Origin: UBA6544 sp038131165 | Lineage (GTDB): Bacteria; Pseudomonadota; Alphaproteobacteria; UBA8366 | DNA length: 64,000 nt | Direction: 5' to 3' | Assembly: GCA_038131165.1 (NCBI GenBank) | Contig: JAYPOZ010000012.1 | Span: forward strand, 5,884 to 69,883 | Shown: positions 50,836-60,174 of the stretch, one piece after another | Position numbering within the stretch: the first letter of the stretch is position 1 | Layout of the letters: the number at the start of each line of letters is the position of its first letter | Notes under the pieces: generated by a model | What the model was told of the DNA's origin: nothing | Seen by the model: the letters and a program-made list of their open reading frames with translations, nothing else | Database searches by the model: none | Translations under genes and position numbers: made by a program

Positions 50836-52287
50836 ATGAGCGATCATCAAGACAAGCTTCAGATCATCCGCCAGCTATCGCTGGAAGGTCGCCACGATGC
50901 CGCCGAACGCGAGGCGCGCAAACTCCTTGAACTGCTACCCGCAGCGGGCGAAGCGACGTTTCTGTTGGCCCATGCGGTTCACCAGCAGGACCGCCCGGAG
51001 GAAGCCCTGACGCTCTACGATCTGGCGCTCCGTTACGCGCCAAAACATGCGTCGGCGCTCAACAATTCAGCCTCGCTGCTACGACAGATGGGCCGGCACG
51101 ACGAGGCGCTCCGGCGCTACCGCCTGGCGACCGACGCGGATCCCGAAAAACCTTGAATTTGGAGCAATTTCGCCCGCGCCCTCGCGGAGAGAGACCGGCC
51201 ACACGCGGCGATCGAAGCCCTTAAGCGGGCCGCCGCCCTCGACCCGGAGAACGACGAAATCGCCGGCCGGCTCGTGTCCCTGACCGCCGAGATCGAAGGT
51301 GACAGCGGCGAGAGCGAGGACCGCGGCGCCGCCACCAAGACGATGTGGGAACTGAATCCGGCGGTAGCAGATTTCGACCGCATGGGTTTTGCTCTCCGAC
51401 CCTATGTGGAGCGCACCGGCGCGCCGAATTACCGTTCGGCGACGCTCAATACCGACCGGCACGGGTTCCGATGTCTCAAGAGCAAAGGAGAGGAAATCGG
51501 CTACGACGCCTTCGCCGCCCTTCCCGGCCCGAAAGGCATCGTCTGCGGGGCCAGCCAGGCACTGGGCTACGGCATACCGGACGAGGCGACAATCCAGGCA
51601 CATCTGACCGCCCGACGGGCCGGCGGCGCGACGTGGTATTCCCTCGCGGCGCCCATCAGCCAGATATTCCAGCAGCGCCTCCTGTTCGAATTGTTCGCAC
51701 CTGCCGAGACACGCTACTGCGTCGTCATCAGCGGCACGGTGAATGTCCTGTTCTCGTTGTTGGCGGAAGCGGATCGCTCCCCCTACCCACCCGTCCACAA
51801 CGTCTCCTACGAATGGCCGGTCAATCCCGAGGGACGGGACGGCGCGCTCGGTATCGACGCGGCTTTCGAGCGAACGGCCGAATGGATGTGCGACAATATC
51901 TCGATGTTCGCCGCCAAGTGCCGGCAATTGGACGACTGCCGCCTATTATTCTGCCATCCGCCGGTACTCGCCTGGACCGGCAAGCCGTTCCACGAGTCCG
52001 AAGAACGGCTTTGCTCCCTCTACCGGGTTCGCCATCCGGACTACGCGGAACTGGTCGAGGACCCGGCGAACCGCGGACGCTGGCAGCAGTATTGCCGGCG
52101 GCTGAAGGCGGCGGTCGAGGCGGTCGGCGGCACCTACCTCGAGACGTCCGAACACGCGGGATTTCACACCGGCGACGCCTTATTCTGCGATGCCCTGCAT
52201 CCGAACGAAACGGGCAGTGCATTGCTGTCGGACTGCATATCGCATTGGGCGGAAAGCGCCGCTCACCCTATACTCTCTGAAGGATAG
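50836..52287 (+). pseudogene. TPR-SGNH/GDSL hydrolase-like protein with in-frame TGA
   Basis: Read through one TGA, this is a 483-residue protein. Residues about 5-145 are four TPR-like units. Residues about 190-480 form an SGNH/GDSL hydrolase-like domain: NTDRHGFR near 216, a Ser in VCGASQALGYGIPDE near 240, VISGTVNVL near 297 and the catalytic Asp/His in DALHPNETGSA near 456. Such domains deacylate or acylate glycans and esters. Codon 107 is TGA (51154-51156) in PEKP-x-IWSNFARA, exactly between two TPR units. All 377 residues after it stay in frame. One base change from CGA or TGG would explain it. The 337-residue tail from a later ATG might be made independently. Confidence 0.83.
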
Positions 52288-52333
52288 TGCACACCGATAC
52301 GCACGCTGCTTGCGGATACGAGAAGGCAAAAAA

Positions 52334-53392
52334 ATGGCCATGAAATTCAGCAACTTCATCTTCCCCGCCGCCGAAAACCCTAAGGATGACGGCCGCGTCA
52401 TCCGCGAGTCCGTTGCCGAAGCGCAGCTCTGCGACCGGCTCGGCGTCGATACGGTCTGGCTGGCGGAGCACCATTTTGACGGGATTTGCGCCTATGTCGA
52501 TCCGGTCAGCTTCGCCGCGGCACTGGCGACCTGCACGGAGAACATCAAGATCGGCTTTGCCGTGGCGCAGATGTCGCTGCACCATCCGGTTCGTTTCGCC
52601 GAGCAAATGAACCTGATCGACCATCTCTCCAAGGGGCGGCTGGTGGTCGGACTCGGCCGCGGCACCGCCTACAACATTTACGACTATCAGGGCTACGACA
52701 TCGATCCGAACGAGGCCCAGGAACGCCTGCTGGAATCCGAAGAAATCATGCTGAAGGCCTGGACGACGGAAAACCTGGTGCACGAGGGCAAGTACTGGAA
52801 CATCAAACTGCCAAAGCTGCGTCCGACCCCCTACACCAAGCCGCATCCGGTCATCATCCGCGCGTCTTCCACCGAACATTCGATGGTCGATCTCGCCAAG
52901 CAGGGCCGGCCGTTCATGATGAACGTGCAGTCGGACGACGTGACCCAGAAGCGCATGGACCTTTACCGCAAGACGCTGTCCGAGGCCGGCCACGACGAGG
53001 CCGAGGTCGCAGAGCGCGTCGGCGAAAGCTGGGTCTGGCGGAACATTTTTGTCGCCGAGACCGATGAGGAAGCCGAGCGCATCGGCGTTCCCGCCTTCGT
53101 CCGCCAGCACGAATTCCGCGCCGAGATGCGCAAACGGGTCTACAAGGAGCAGCGCGTGCTGCTGCAAGAAGAGAAAGCCGGCATCGCCCGCAACGACCCG
53201 GCGCACGGGTTGATCTACGGCTCCCCCGCCACGGTCGCCGAACGCCTCGCCAAGATCGACAAGATCGGCGTCGGCGGTATCATGATGACCTTCCGCCTCG
53301 GCCCGATGGCCGCCGAGGTCGCCAACAACAGCGTCAAACTGTTCATGGAAAAAGTGGCGCCGGAATTCCAGACACGTGCGGCGGCCGAATAG
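52334..53392 (+). CDS. Luciferase-like (LLM) monooxygenase
   Basis: The 352-residue protein is closer to bacterial luciferase alpha-like alkanal monooxygenases than the other LLM proteins: MKFSNFIFPAAENP at the start, LGVDTVWLAEHHFDGICAYVDP near 34, AQMSLHHPVRFAEQMNLIDHLSKGRLVVGLGRGTAYN around 76-112 and PVIIRASSTEHSM near 175. These mark an FMNH2-dependent flavoprotein. AAGG lies seven bases before the ATG at 52334. It is the sixth LLM protein in the window. Confidence 0.92.
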   Translation: MAMKFSNFIFPAAENPKDDGRVIRESVAEAQLCDRLGVDTVWLAEHHFDGICAYVDPVSFAAALATCTENIKIGFAVAQMSLHHPVRFAEQMNLIDHLSKGRLVVGLGRGTAYNIYDYQGYDIDPNEAQERLLESEEIMLKAWTTENLVHEGKYWNIKLPKLRPTPYTKPHPVIIRASSTEHSMVDLAKQGRPFMMNVQSDDVTQKRMDLYRKTLSEAGHDEAEVAERVGESWVWRNIFVAETDEEAERIGVPAFVRQHEFRAEMRKRVYKEQRVLLQEEKAGIARNDPAHGLIYGSPATVAERLAKIDKIGVGGIMMTFRLGPMAAEVANNSVKLFMEKVAPEFQTRAAAE

Positions 53393-53425
53393 CGCGCGGC
53401 CGGTACCGACTACGGAAGGTTTCCG

Positions 53426-54208
53426 CTAGCTCTCCCGCATCACCGGATTGGAAAGCGTACCGATCCCGGTGATCTCGATATCGATCCTGTCGCCGTGCTT
53501 TACCTGGGGCGAACTGCCCTCGGTGCCCATCCAGACGACGTCGCCCGGCTGCAATTCGATGTATTTCGACATCCGGGCGAGGAAGGTCTGTACGCTGAAC
53601 AGCATGTTATTGGTCTTGAAGGAGATCGTCTCCTCGCCGTTCAGGCGCACCGTCGTCTGCATGTCTTCCAGATTGGCGTCGGTCTCGATCCAGGGGCCCA
53701 TCGGTTTGAACGTATCGGTGTTCTTCGCGCGCCACAGGGTGCGGTCCTGCTTCTGCCAGGTCCGCTCGCTCATGTCGTTGCCGATGGTGTAACCCAGCAC
53801 GCAGTCGAGCGCGTTGGCCTCGGTCAGGTGTTTCGCCTTCTTGCCGATGACGACCACCAGTTCGGCCTCGTATTCGACCTTCTCGGTGGCGTCCTTGGGG
53901 ATGACGATGGTCTCGCCATGGGCGATCAGCGCGTTGTTCGCCCGATACCCGACATCGGCCTCCGGCGGAATGTTGGGCTCATGGCCCGTTTTTGCCGCAT
54001 GCTCCATGATGTGGTCGACATAGTTAAGCCCCGCCGCATAGAACACCTTGGGCACCACCGGCACGAGCAGCTTCACGCCGTCCAGCGCTTGCGGCTCGCC
54101 GAGTTTCTCGTAGCCGCCGAACGGATTCCCGCGCACCGGCTGCACCATATCGCCCTCGACGATCCCGTAAACAGCCTCTCCCATATCCTCGAACCGCACC
54201 CAACGCAT
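53426..54208 (-). CDS. Fumarylacetoacetate hydrolase (FAH) family protein
   Basis: The 260-residue protein has an N-terminal half typical of 2-hydroxyhepta-2,4-diene-1,7-dioate isomerases and the FAH metal site: Glu pair in VEYEAELVVVIGKKA near 110, the Asp in IGNDMSERTWQ near 142 and the C-terminal GDVVWMGTEGSSPQVKHGDRIDIEI. It hydrolyses or decarboxylates a beta-diketo acid and would finish an aromatic ring-opening pathway. The start at 54208 matches MRWVRFEDMG. An upstream in-frame extension overlaps the MAPEG gene region and is rejected. A MAPEG gene lies 32 bases upstream. Confidence 0.92.
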   Translation of the reverse strand: MRWVRFEDMGEAVYGIVEGDMVQPVRGNPFGGYEKLGEPQALDGVKLLVPVVPKVFYAAGLNYVDHIMEHAAKTGHEPNIPPEADVGYRANNALIAHGETIVIPKDATEKVEYEAELVVVIGKKAKHLTEANALDCVLGYTIGNDMSERTWQKQDRTLWRAKNTDTFKPMGPWIETDANLEDMQTTVRLNGEETISFKTNNMLFSVQTFLARMSKYIELQPGDVVWMGTEGSSPQVKHGDRIDIEITGIGTLSNPVMRES

Positions 54209-54240
54209 GGCTTGCTCCCTGATTGATCCGCTCTCGAACC

Positions 54241-54630
54241 CTAGAAGATTTGGAGCAGAATCATCACGAGACCAGCAAGGCTGACGAACCAGGAAACGGA
54301 ACGCACGGCCGGGATACCGCCGATATGCGCTATGGCCATGGCGATCCGCGCCCAGAAGAAGATTTGCGCGCCCAACGCGGTCGTCGCATTCGCCAGTCCC
54401 GCGACATGCGCGACCAGCACGATGGCCGCGAAGACGGGCAGGTTCTCCACCAAGTTCATATGCGCGCGTTTCGCGCGGTGCACCCAGTCGGCGCATTCGT
54501 CATGGCTCGGTTGCGGGTAGCTCACGGCCTTGAGCGGGCCGACTTTGGCGATCAAGGCCAAGGTTTAGGGAAACGCCAGGATCACGCAGAGAGTGGCGGT
54601 ATAGGCGAGCATCAACAGATCGGTCGTCAT
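54241..54630 (-). pseudogene. MAPEG-family membrane protein with in-frame TAA
   Basis: Read through one TAA, this is a 129-residue membrane protein with four hydrophobic helices and the MAPEG motif HMNLVENLPVFAAIVLVAH near 58 (ending in the FERTE/NxxE-type position), then GAQIFFWARIAMAIAHIGGIPAVR near 84. MAPEG proteins include glutathione-dependent membrane transferases. The stop is codon 22 (54565-54567 on the plus strand), in LAFP-x-TLALIAK. The remaining frame then runs to a normal stop at 54241. One change (CAA or a Tyr codon to TAA) would explain it. The ATG at 54630 follows GGGAGAG by five bases. Confidence 0.8.
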
Positions 54631-54717
54631 GGTGTCTCTCCCGTCATTTGGATTGGAAGCGCCAGTATAGCGCATTTTCACCCAAACCCGGCGGTAAACT
54701 CACCGCGACCGAAAATC

Positions 54718-56346
54718 TCAATCGGCGAGAGTGAAGACCTCCATCTTGTGGCCGACCCCGCGCAATGCGTGCGCTCCGAGGGGCTTCACCGCGCCGGAAT
54801 AAAGCCGGGCAAACTCCGCCGACATGACGACGGATACGCCGAGTTCCTTGGTCATCGCCTCGATCCGCGCCGCTTCGTTGGCGGCGGCGCCGATCACCGT
54901 AAACTCGAGACGCTCGGGAATGCCGATATTGCCGTAAGTCACGTCGCCAACATGGAGGCCGATGCCGAAGCCGATGCGCTCGCGCCCGCCCGCCCGGGCC
55001 GAGCCGTTGAGGACCGCAATCCGGTCCGAGGCTTGAATGGCCGCCGAGACCGCCGCCTCGGCCGCCGCCTCCGCGTCGCGGGCGCCGTCGCCGCCGGCAC
55101 CGTCGCGCGCGATCGGGAAGATCGCCAGCACCGCGTCGCCGATAAACCGCAGGACTTCGCCGCCGTGGTCGTTCACAGCGCCGGCCATGCAATCGAAAAA
55201 CTGGTTCAAATAACGCAGGAAATTCTCGCGCCCCATCGCGTCGGCAATGGGCGTCGAATCGCGCAAATCGCAGAACCAGATCACCGCGTGGATGTCCTCG
55301 CCGTCGCCCCGCTTCACCTGCCCCTCGAGCACCCGCTCCCCGGTGCGCCGGCCGAGAAACGTCTGCATCAGCGCCACCGCGTTGCGGCGCTTCGCGTGCA
55401 CCTCGTAGAGCCGGCTCAACACCGGCAGTATTTCATGGACGTGCCCCAGATTGGCCGTCGAAAACCCGTTGGGATGGTCGGTCGCCATGGTGATTGCGTT
55501 GGTCTGGCCGTCCGAGAAGATCATCGGCATGGCGACGTAATCGGTCATCCCCTCGGCACGGAGGTCCGCCAGAACCGGAAAATCGTCCTCGCCCTCGGCG
55601 CCGATCCAGCGCCGTACCCCGCCCATGCCCTCGAATATACCGCGCAACGGGCTGTTCATGAAGGCATCGCTCTGCGCCAAATCGTGGGAAATCTCGAACC
55701 GGGTCACTTCCGGCTCCCTCTCGGACCAGGAGTAATTCGTCGCCGCCAGCAGGGGATGCAGCGTGCGGATGATCACCCGCAGCCGCCGCACCGGGATGTC
55801 GGCCTGATGCATGCACTGGACGAGACGGCGCGTCAGCTCGCGCGAGGTGGCGGCCTCCCAGGCCTCGCGCAGCAGCCAATCGATGAATGGGCTCTCCCGC
55901 GCCGAGGCCGGTGCATCTTCGCGCGCGAAGACCTGCTCGCCGTCTTCGTACCAGGCATCCATCCGGTCTTGATAGAAGGCGATGTAATCCTTGATCTCAA
56001 CGGCCGGCTCGAACGGCGCCTCGTAACTCCAGGCGGCATTCTCCGCTATCGATTCACCAAACTTGACGGTCCAATAGCTGGCGTTCCCCTTAAACGGACA
56101 GTGGGTGACATGTTCGGTCCGGCTCAACGCCGCCATGCGTATGTCCGCGCGCGGAAAATAGAAACACGGCAGGTGCCGGGTCTCGCGCAGCACCATGACG
56201 CGCGTCGAATCCGCAATGACCTCTCCGCCGAATTCGACCCGCACGCGTTTTTCGTAGGGCTTGAAATCCATGCCATAGGTATCGGCGCTCTGATGGCTCT
56301 GAATGGCGTGGGCACGGCCTTCGGATTTCGATGTATCGAGGGTCAT
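54718..56346 (-). CDS. DUF427-GAF-like-class III adenylate/guanylate cyclase fusion
   Basis: The 542-residue protein joins three parts in one uninterrupted frame. Residues about 33-128 are a DUF427 domain, with GGEVIADSTRVMVLRET, CPFKGNASYW (about 83-92) and AWSYEAPFEP. Residues about 150-340 are a regulatory region seen in alphaproteobacterial cyclases, with RTLHPLLAATNYSW and TDYVAMPM. Residues about 350-540 are a class III cyclase: metal-binding Asp360 (FCDLRDST) and Asp404 (RFIGDAVLAIF), and transition-state Asn490/Arg494 (ANEAARIE). The purine-selecting Lys position is Arg400 and the Asp position is in LEFTVIG, so the product (cAMP or cGMP) is uncertain. No signal peptide or membrane helix, so cytoplasmic. 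Monocistronic and divergent from the AGPS-like gene. Confidence 0.9.
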   Translation of the reverse strand: MTLDTSKSEGRAHAIQSHQSADTYGMDFKPYEKRVRVEFGGEVIADSTRVMVLRETRHLPCFYFPRADIRMAALSRTEHVTHCPFKGNASYWTVKFGESIAENAAWSYEAPFEPAVEIKDYIAFYQDRMDAWYEDGEQVFAREDAPASARESPFIDWLLREAWEAATSRELTRRLVQCMHQADIPVRRLRVIIRTLHPLLAATNYSWSEREPEVTRFEISHDLAQSDAFMNSPLRGIFEGMGGVRRWIGAEGEDDFPVLADLRAEGMTDYVAMPMIFSDGQTNAITMATDHPNGFSTANLGHVHEILPVLSRLYEVHAKRRNAVALMQTFLGRRTGERVLEGQVKRGDGEDIHAVIWFCDLRDSTPIADAMGRENFLRYLNQFFDCMAGAVNDHGGEVLRFIGDAVLAIFPIARDGAGGDGARDAEAAAEAAVSAAIQASDRIAVLNGSARAGGRERIGFGIGLHVGDVTYGNIGIPERLEFTVIGAAANEAARIEAMTKELGVSVVMSAEFARLYSGAVKPLGAHALRGVGHKMEVFTLAD

Positions 56347-56512
56347 TCGGCAGTTCGGTCTGTGTCAAAGATTGACCCGATATAGGAGGAATGGGCTAAC
56401 TTTACCACAAACCTTTCTGTGAGCGGCCACCCACGGCAATCGCCGGGCGCGGCGGTACGTGCTAGCATGGCCGCCGACAGAACGAACCTGAGCCGAATAC
56501 AGGCGAAATGAC

Positions 56513-58108
56513 ATGACGCGAAAGCTTAAATTCTGGGGATGGGGCTACGAAGGCGACGGCCTGGATGCCGCCGAGCAAACCAAACTCTTCGATATTTTCG
56601 GGCGCACGCTGGGATTCGCCCTCGCCGAGCCGGTGGCCGTGCCGACGCTCGACGATCTCGAACTGGCGCCGCCGCGTCTCGACGCGCCCGCGTCTCTGGC
56701 GGGCATTTGCTCGACCGCGCCCTACGATCGCGCCCTTCATACCTATGGGCAGTCTTTCCCGGATTCGGCCCGGACCTTCGCTCGCGACTTCCGTGTGGCG
56801 CCCGACATCGTCGCATACCCGGAGACCGAAGAGGACGTCGCGCGCATCCTGGATTGGGCCGGAGGGCGCGACGCCGCAGTGATCCCCTACGGCGGCGGCA
56901 CCAGTGTCGTCGGTGGGGTGGAGGCGACGGTCGGCAAGCAATATACCGGCGCCGTCTCGCTCGATCTCCGGAAGCTCGACAAGGTGCTGGAAATCGATCC
57001 GGTCTCGCGGGCCGCGCGCATCCAGGGGGGCGCGACGGGTCCCGGCCTCGAGGCCCAGCTCAAGCCTTCGGGCATGACCTTGCGGCATTTCCCGCAATCA
57101 TTCGAACTCGCCACCCTCGGCGGCATGCTGGCGACGCGCTCGGGCGGACATTTCGCCACGCTCTACACCCATATCGACGACCTGACCGAGAGCATCCGCA
57201 TGATCACGCCGTCGGGTCCGATGGAAAGTCTGAGATTGCCGGGCTCGGGCGCCGGCCCCAGCCCCGACCGCTTCATGCTGGGCGGCGAAGGCGCCTTCGG
57301 CGTCATCACCGAAGCCTGGATGCGCCTCCAGGGCCGGCCAACCTTCAAGGGCACGGCCAGCATTACCTTCCGCGATTTCTTCAAGGCCGCTCAAGCGGTT
57401 CGCGCCATCGCGCAGGCCGGGCTCTATCCGGCGAACGTCCGCATCGTCGACGGCGTCGAACTGATGGCGAACGGCGTCAACGACGGCTCCTATACCTTGC
57501 TCGTGGTCTCGTTCGAATCCGCCGACCACCCGGTCGACACCTGGATGGACCGCGCGCTCGAATGCTGCGCCGATCACGGCGGATCGTTCGAGCCCGATTG
57601 GCGGGGCAATCCGCAGGCCCATCTCGAAGGCCCGGCCGGGGCCTGGCGCACCGCCTTTATCCGGATGCCCTATAACCGGGAACTGCTGACCCCGCGGGGC
57701 ATCATCAGCGATACCTTCGAGACTTCGACGACTTGGGACCGTTTCGAGGATTTCTACCACGCGATCAAAGAAGCGACGGCCAAGGCCATCGAACAGGTGA
57801 CCGGCAAACCCGGCGCTGTCTCCTGCCGCTTCAGCCATGCCTATCCGGACGGCCCCGCCCCCTATTTCGGCTTCCATGCCGAGGGGCGGCCGGGCGACCT
57901 GCTCGCGCAGTGGCAGGATCTGAAGGACGCCGCCTCGGAAGCGGTAATCGCGGCAGGCGGCACCATCACCCATCATCATGCAGTGGGCCGCGACCATATG
58001 AAATGGTATCGCCGACAGCGCCCGGAGTTGTTCGGCGCGACCCTCGCCGCGGCCAAGAGAACCCTCGACCCGCGCGGAATCATGAATCCCGGCGTCGTCG
58101 TACCGTGA
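56513..58108 (+). CDS. FAD-binding oxidase, alkyldihydroxyacetonephosphate synthase-like
   Basis: The 531-residue VAO/PCMH-family flavoprotein has PDIVAYPETEEDVARIL near 98, VIPYGGGTSVVGGVEA near 124, GPGLEAQLKPSGMTLRHFPQSFELATLGGMLATRSGG near 176-212 (in overlapping parts) and ITHHHAVGRDH near 483. That last histidine motif matches the AGPS substrate site. AGPS swaps an acyl chain for an alkyl chain on DHAP in ether lipid synthesis, but bacterial relatives often have other roles. It is translationally coupled to HyuA by GTGA (58105-58108), pointing away from lipid synthesis and toward oxidation of a hydantoin-related or 2-hydroxy acid substrate. Confidence 0.9.
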   Translation: MTRKLKFWGWGYEGDGLDAAEQTKLFDIFGRTLGFALAEPVAVPTLDDLELAPPRLDAPASLAGICSTAPYDRALHTYGQSFPDSARTFARDFRVAPDIVAYPETEEDVARILDWAGGRDAAVIPYGGGTSVVGGVEATVGKQYTGAVSLDLRKLDKVLEIDPVSRAARIQGGATGPGLEAQLKPSGMTLRHFPQSFELATLGGMLATRSGGHFATLYTHIDDLTESIRMITPSGPMESLRLPGSGAGPSPDRFMLGGEGAFGVITEAWMRLQGRPTFKGTASITFRDFFKAAQAVRAIAQAGLYPANVRIVDGVELMANGVNDGSYTLLVVSFESADHPVDTWMDRALECCADHGGSFEPDWRGNPQAHLEGPAGAWRTAFIRMPYNRELLTPRGIISDTFETSTTWDRFEDFYHAIKEATAKAIEQVTGKPGAVSCRFSHAYPDGPAPYFGFHAEGRPGDLLAQWQDLKDAASEAVIAAGGTITHHHAVGRDHMKWYRRQRPELFGATLAAAKRTLDPRGIMNPGVVVP

Positions 58109-60174
58109 AGCGGCTCGCTTTCGACATCGGCGGAACCTTTACCGATTTCGTCTTCGAGGATGGCAAGGCCATCCATGTCCTGAAAGTGCCGACGACTCCG
58201 GACGACCCTGCGCGCGGCGTGCTGGAAGGCATCTCCCAGCTTGAAGCGACCGCTGGATTGGAAACTTCGGCGCTCGACGTCGTGCTGCACGCCACGACCG
58301 TCGCCACCAACGCCATCATCGAACGCAAGGGCGCCCGCACCGCACTCGTCACCACCGATGGGTTTCGCGATATCCTGATCATCGGCCGCCAGAAGCGCTA
58401 CGAGACCTACGACCTCTATATGGACAAGCCGACGCCGCTGATCCAACGCCGGGACATCTACGAAGTGCCGGAACGGGTCGCCTTTGACGGCGAGACGGTG
58501 ACGCCGCTCGACGAGGGATCACTCTCGCCGGTCATCGCCGCCCTCCGCGACGGCGGTTACGACACCGTCGCCGTCTCGCTTCTGCATTCCTACGCGGACC
58601 CCAGCCACGAACGGCGGATCCGCGACCTCATCCGGGAGGCCCTGCCGGAAATCGACATATCGATTTCATCCGACATTTCGCCGAAGTTCCGGGAATACGA
58701 GCGGACCAATACCACGGTTGCCAACAGCTATGTGAAGCCCATCGTCGCCCGCTATATCGGCCGTTTGCAGAAAGCGCTGGCGAGCAAAGGCTTCCGGAAC
58801 GAACTCTTCATCATGCAATCGAGCGGCGGCCTGATCTCGCCGGACTTCGCCTGCGAATTTCCGATACGCATCGTCGAATCCGGCCCGGCAGCCGGCGTTC
58901 TGATGGCGCGCGACGCGGGTGCGGCGGAAGGATTCGATCACGTCATCGCCTTCGACATGGGAGGGACGACCGCCAAACTGGGCGCGGTCGATAACGGCGC
59001 GCCGGCAATCTCGCCGACCTTCGAGATCGACCCGATCCGCTACAAACGCGGCAGCGGCCTGCCGATCAACACGCCGGCAGTCGAGTTGCTGGAAATCGGC
59101 GCCGGCGGCGGCAGCATCGCGCGGGCCGAACTCGGCACCATCGTGGTTGGCCCGGAAAGCGCGGGTGCCGCGCCCGGTCCCGTTTGCTACGGAAACGGTG
59201 GCACCGAGCCCACGGTCACCGACGCGAATTTGATTCTGGGCTATCTCAACCCCGATTATTTCAACAATGGCGCGTTCGCGCTTGACCGAGACTCCGCCGC
59301 CGCCGCCATCGCGTCGCGCATCGGCAATCCGCTAGATTTGTCCACCGAAGACGCGGCCTGGGGCATCCATCTCGTGGCAACCCATAACATGGAGCACGCA
59401 ATCCGCATCGTCTCGGTCGAGCGCGGTCGCGACCCGCGCCGTTACGCGATGATCGGCTTCGGCGGCGCCGGCCCCTTGCACGCGGCGAGACTGGCCCGAA
59501 AAATCGGCGTCCCGACCGTTATTGTTCCCCGCAATGCCGGCGTCGGCTCGGCCATCGGCCTGCTGGGCGCCGACGCCCGGCTCGATGCCTCGGTCACGCG
59601 CCTGCTGCGTTTGCGCGCGACCGACGGTGCCACGATCCGGGACCTTTACCAAACGCTCGAAACACGGGTTCGGGAAGACCTGTCGCGGCTCGCGGTTCCC
59701 GGCCGGCCTGTCTGGTCGCGTTTCGCCTATATGCGCTTCTCGGGACAGGGCTTCGAAATTCACGTGCCCCTGCCATCGGGCGAGATCGGCGACGACTATC
59801 CCTCTCGGGCCGAAGCCGCATTCCGCGCCGCCTATACAGAGCGTCACCGCTTCAGCGACGCCGACGCCGAGGTCGAAGCCGTCGACTGGTATCTCGTTGC
59901 CACCGTCGAGACTCCGAAACAAACGACCAGCGCCGCGGCGCTCGCCGCTCGGGCAGCCGGCGGCCAGCAGCGCGACGCCTATTTCCCGGATGCGGGCGGT
60001 TGGCTTCCAACCCGAATCGTCAGCAGAGGCGATCTCGTACCCGGAACGTCCCTGCCGGGTCCCGCCATCGTGGAAGACCCGGATTCGACCGTTGTAGTCC
60101 CGCCCGGCGACACAATTGAAGTGACTCCGCGCGGTCATCTTCTGATCCGCATCGAGACAAAGGAAACGCCATGA
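58105..60174 (+). CDS. hyuA: Hydantoinase/oxoprolinase A subunit (HyuA-like)
   Basis: The 689-residue ATP-dependent hydrolase subunit has FDIGGTFTDFVFED (about 5-18) and a second ATPase-fold FDMGGTTAKLGAV near 288, HATTVATNAIIERKGARTALVTTDGFRDIL near 62-90 (in overlapping parts) and GGGSIARAELGTIVVGPESAG near 332. These mark the N-methylhydantoinase A/5-oxoprolinase/acetone carboxylase beta group, which cleaves cyclic amides such as 5-oxoproline or hydantoins at the cost of ATP. It starts with GTG overlapping the AGPS-like stop, and its stop overlaps the ATG of HyuB (60171-60174). No hydantoin transporter or racemase is adjacent. Confidence 0.94.
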   Translation: MKRLAFDIGGTFTDFVFEDGKAIHVLKVPTTPDDPARGVLEGISQLEATAGLETSALDVVLHATTVATNAIIERKGARTALVTTDGFRDILIIGRQKRYETYDLYMDKPTPLIQRRDIYEVPERVAFDGETVTPLDEGSLSPVIAALRDGGYDTVAVSLLHSYADPSHERRIRDLIREALPEIDISISSDISPKFREYERTNTTVANSYVKPIVARYIGRLQKALASKGFRNELFIMQSSGGLISPDFACEFPIRIVESGPAAGVLMARDAGAAEGFDHVIAFDMGGTTAKLGAVDNGAPAISPTFEIDPIRYKRGSGLPINTPAVELLEIGAGGGSIARAELGTIVVGPESAGAAPGPVCYGNGGTEPTVTDANLILGYLNPDYFNNGAFALDRDSAAAAIASRIGNPLDLSTEDAAWGIHLVATHNMEHAIRIVSVERGRDPRRYAMIGFGGAGPLHAARLARKIGVPTVIVPRNAGVGSAIGLLGADARLDASVTRLLRLRATDGATIRDLYQTLETRVREDLSRLAVPGRPVWSRFAYMRFSGQGFEIHVPLPSGEIGDDYPSRAEAAFRAAYTERHRFSDADAEVEAVDWYLVATVETPKQTTSAAALAARAAGGQQRDAYFPDAGGWLPTRIVSRGDLVPGTSLPGPAIVEDPDSTVVVPPGDTIEVTPRGHLLIRIETKETP

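Noticed and set aside
6427..51156. Recoding of TGA as selenocysteine or tryptophan
   Set aside because: TGA is used as a normal stop in many overlaps (ATGA, GTGA) in this window, the residues expected are not Sec sites, and no SECIS-like hairpin follows 6429 or 51156.
54223..56385. 720-codon plus-strand frame
   Set aside because: It is antisense to the cyclase and MAPEG genes and lacks any domain.
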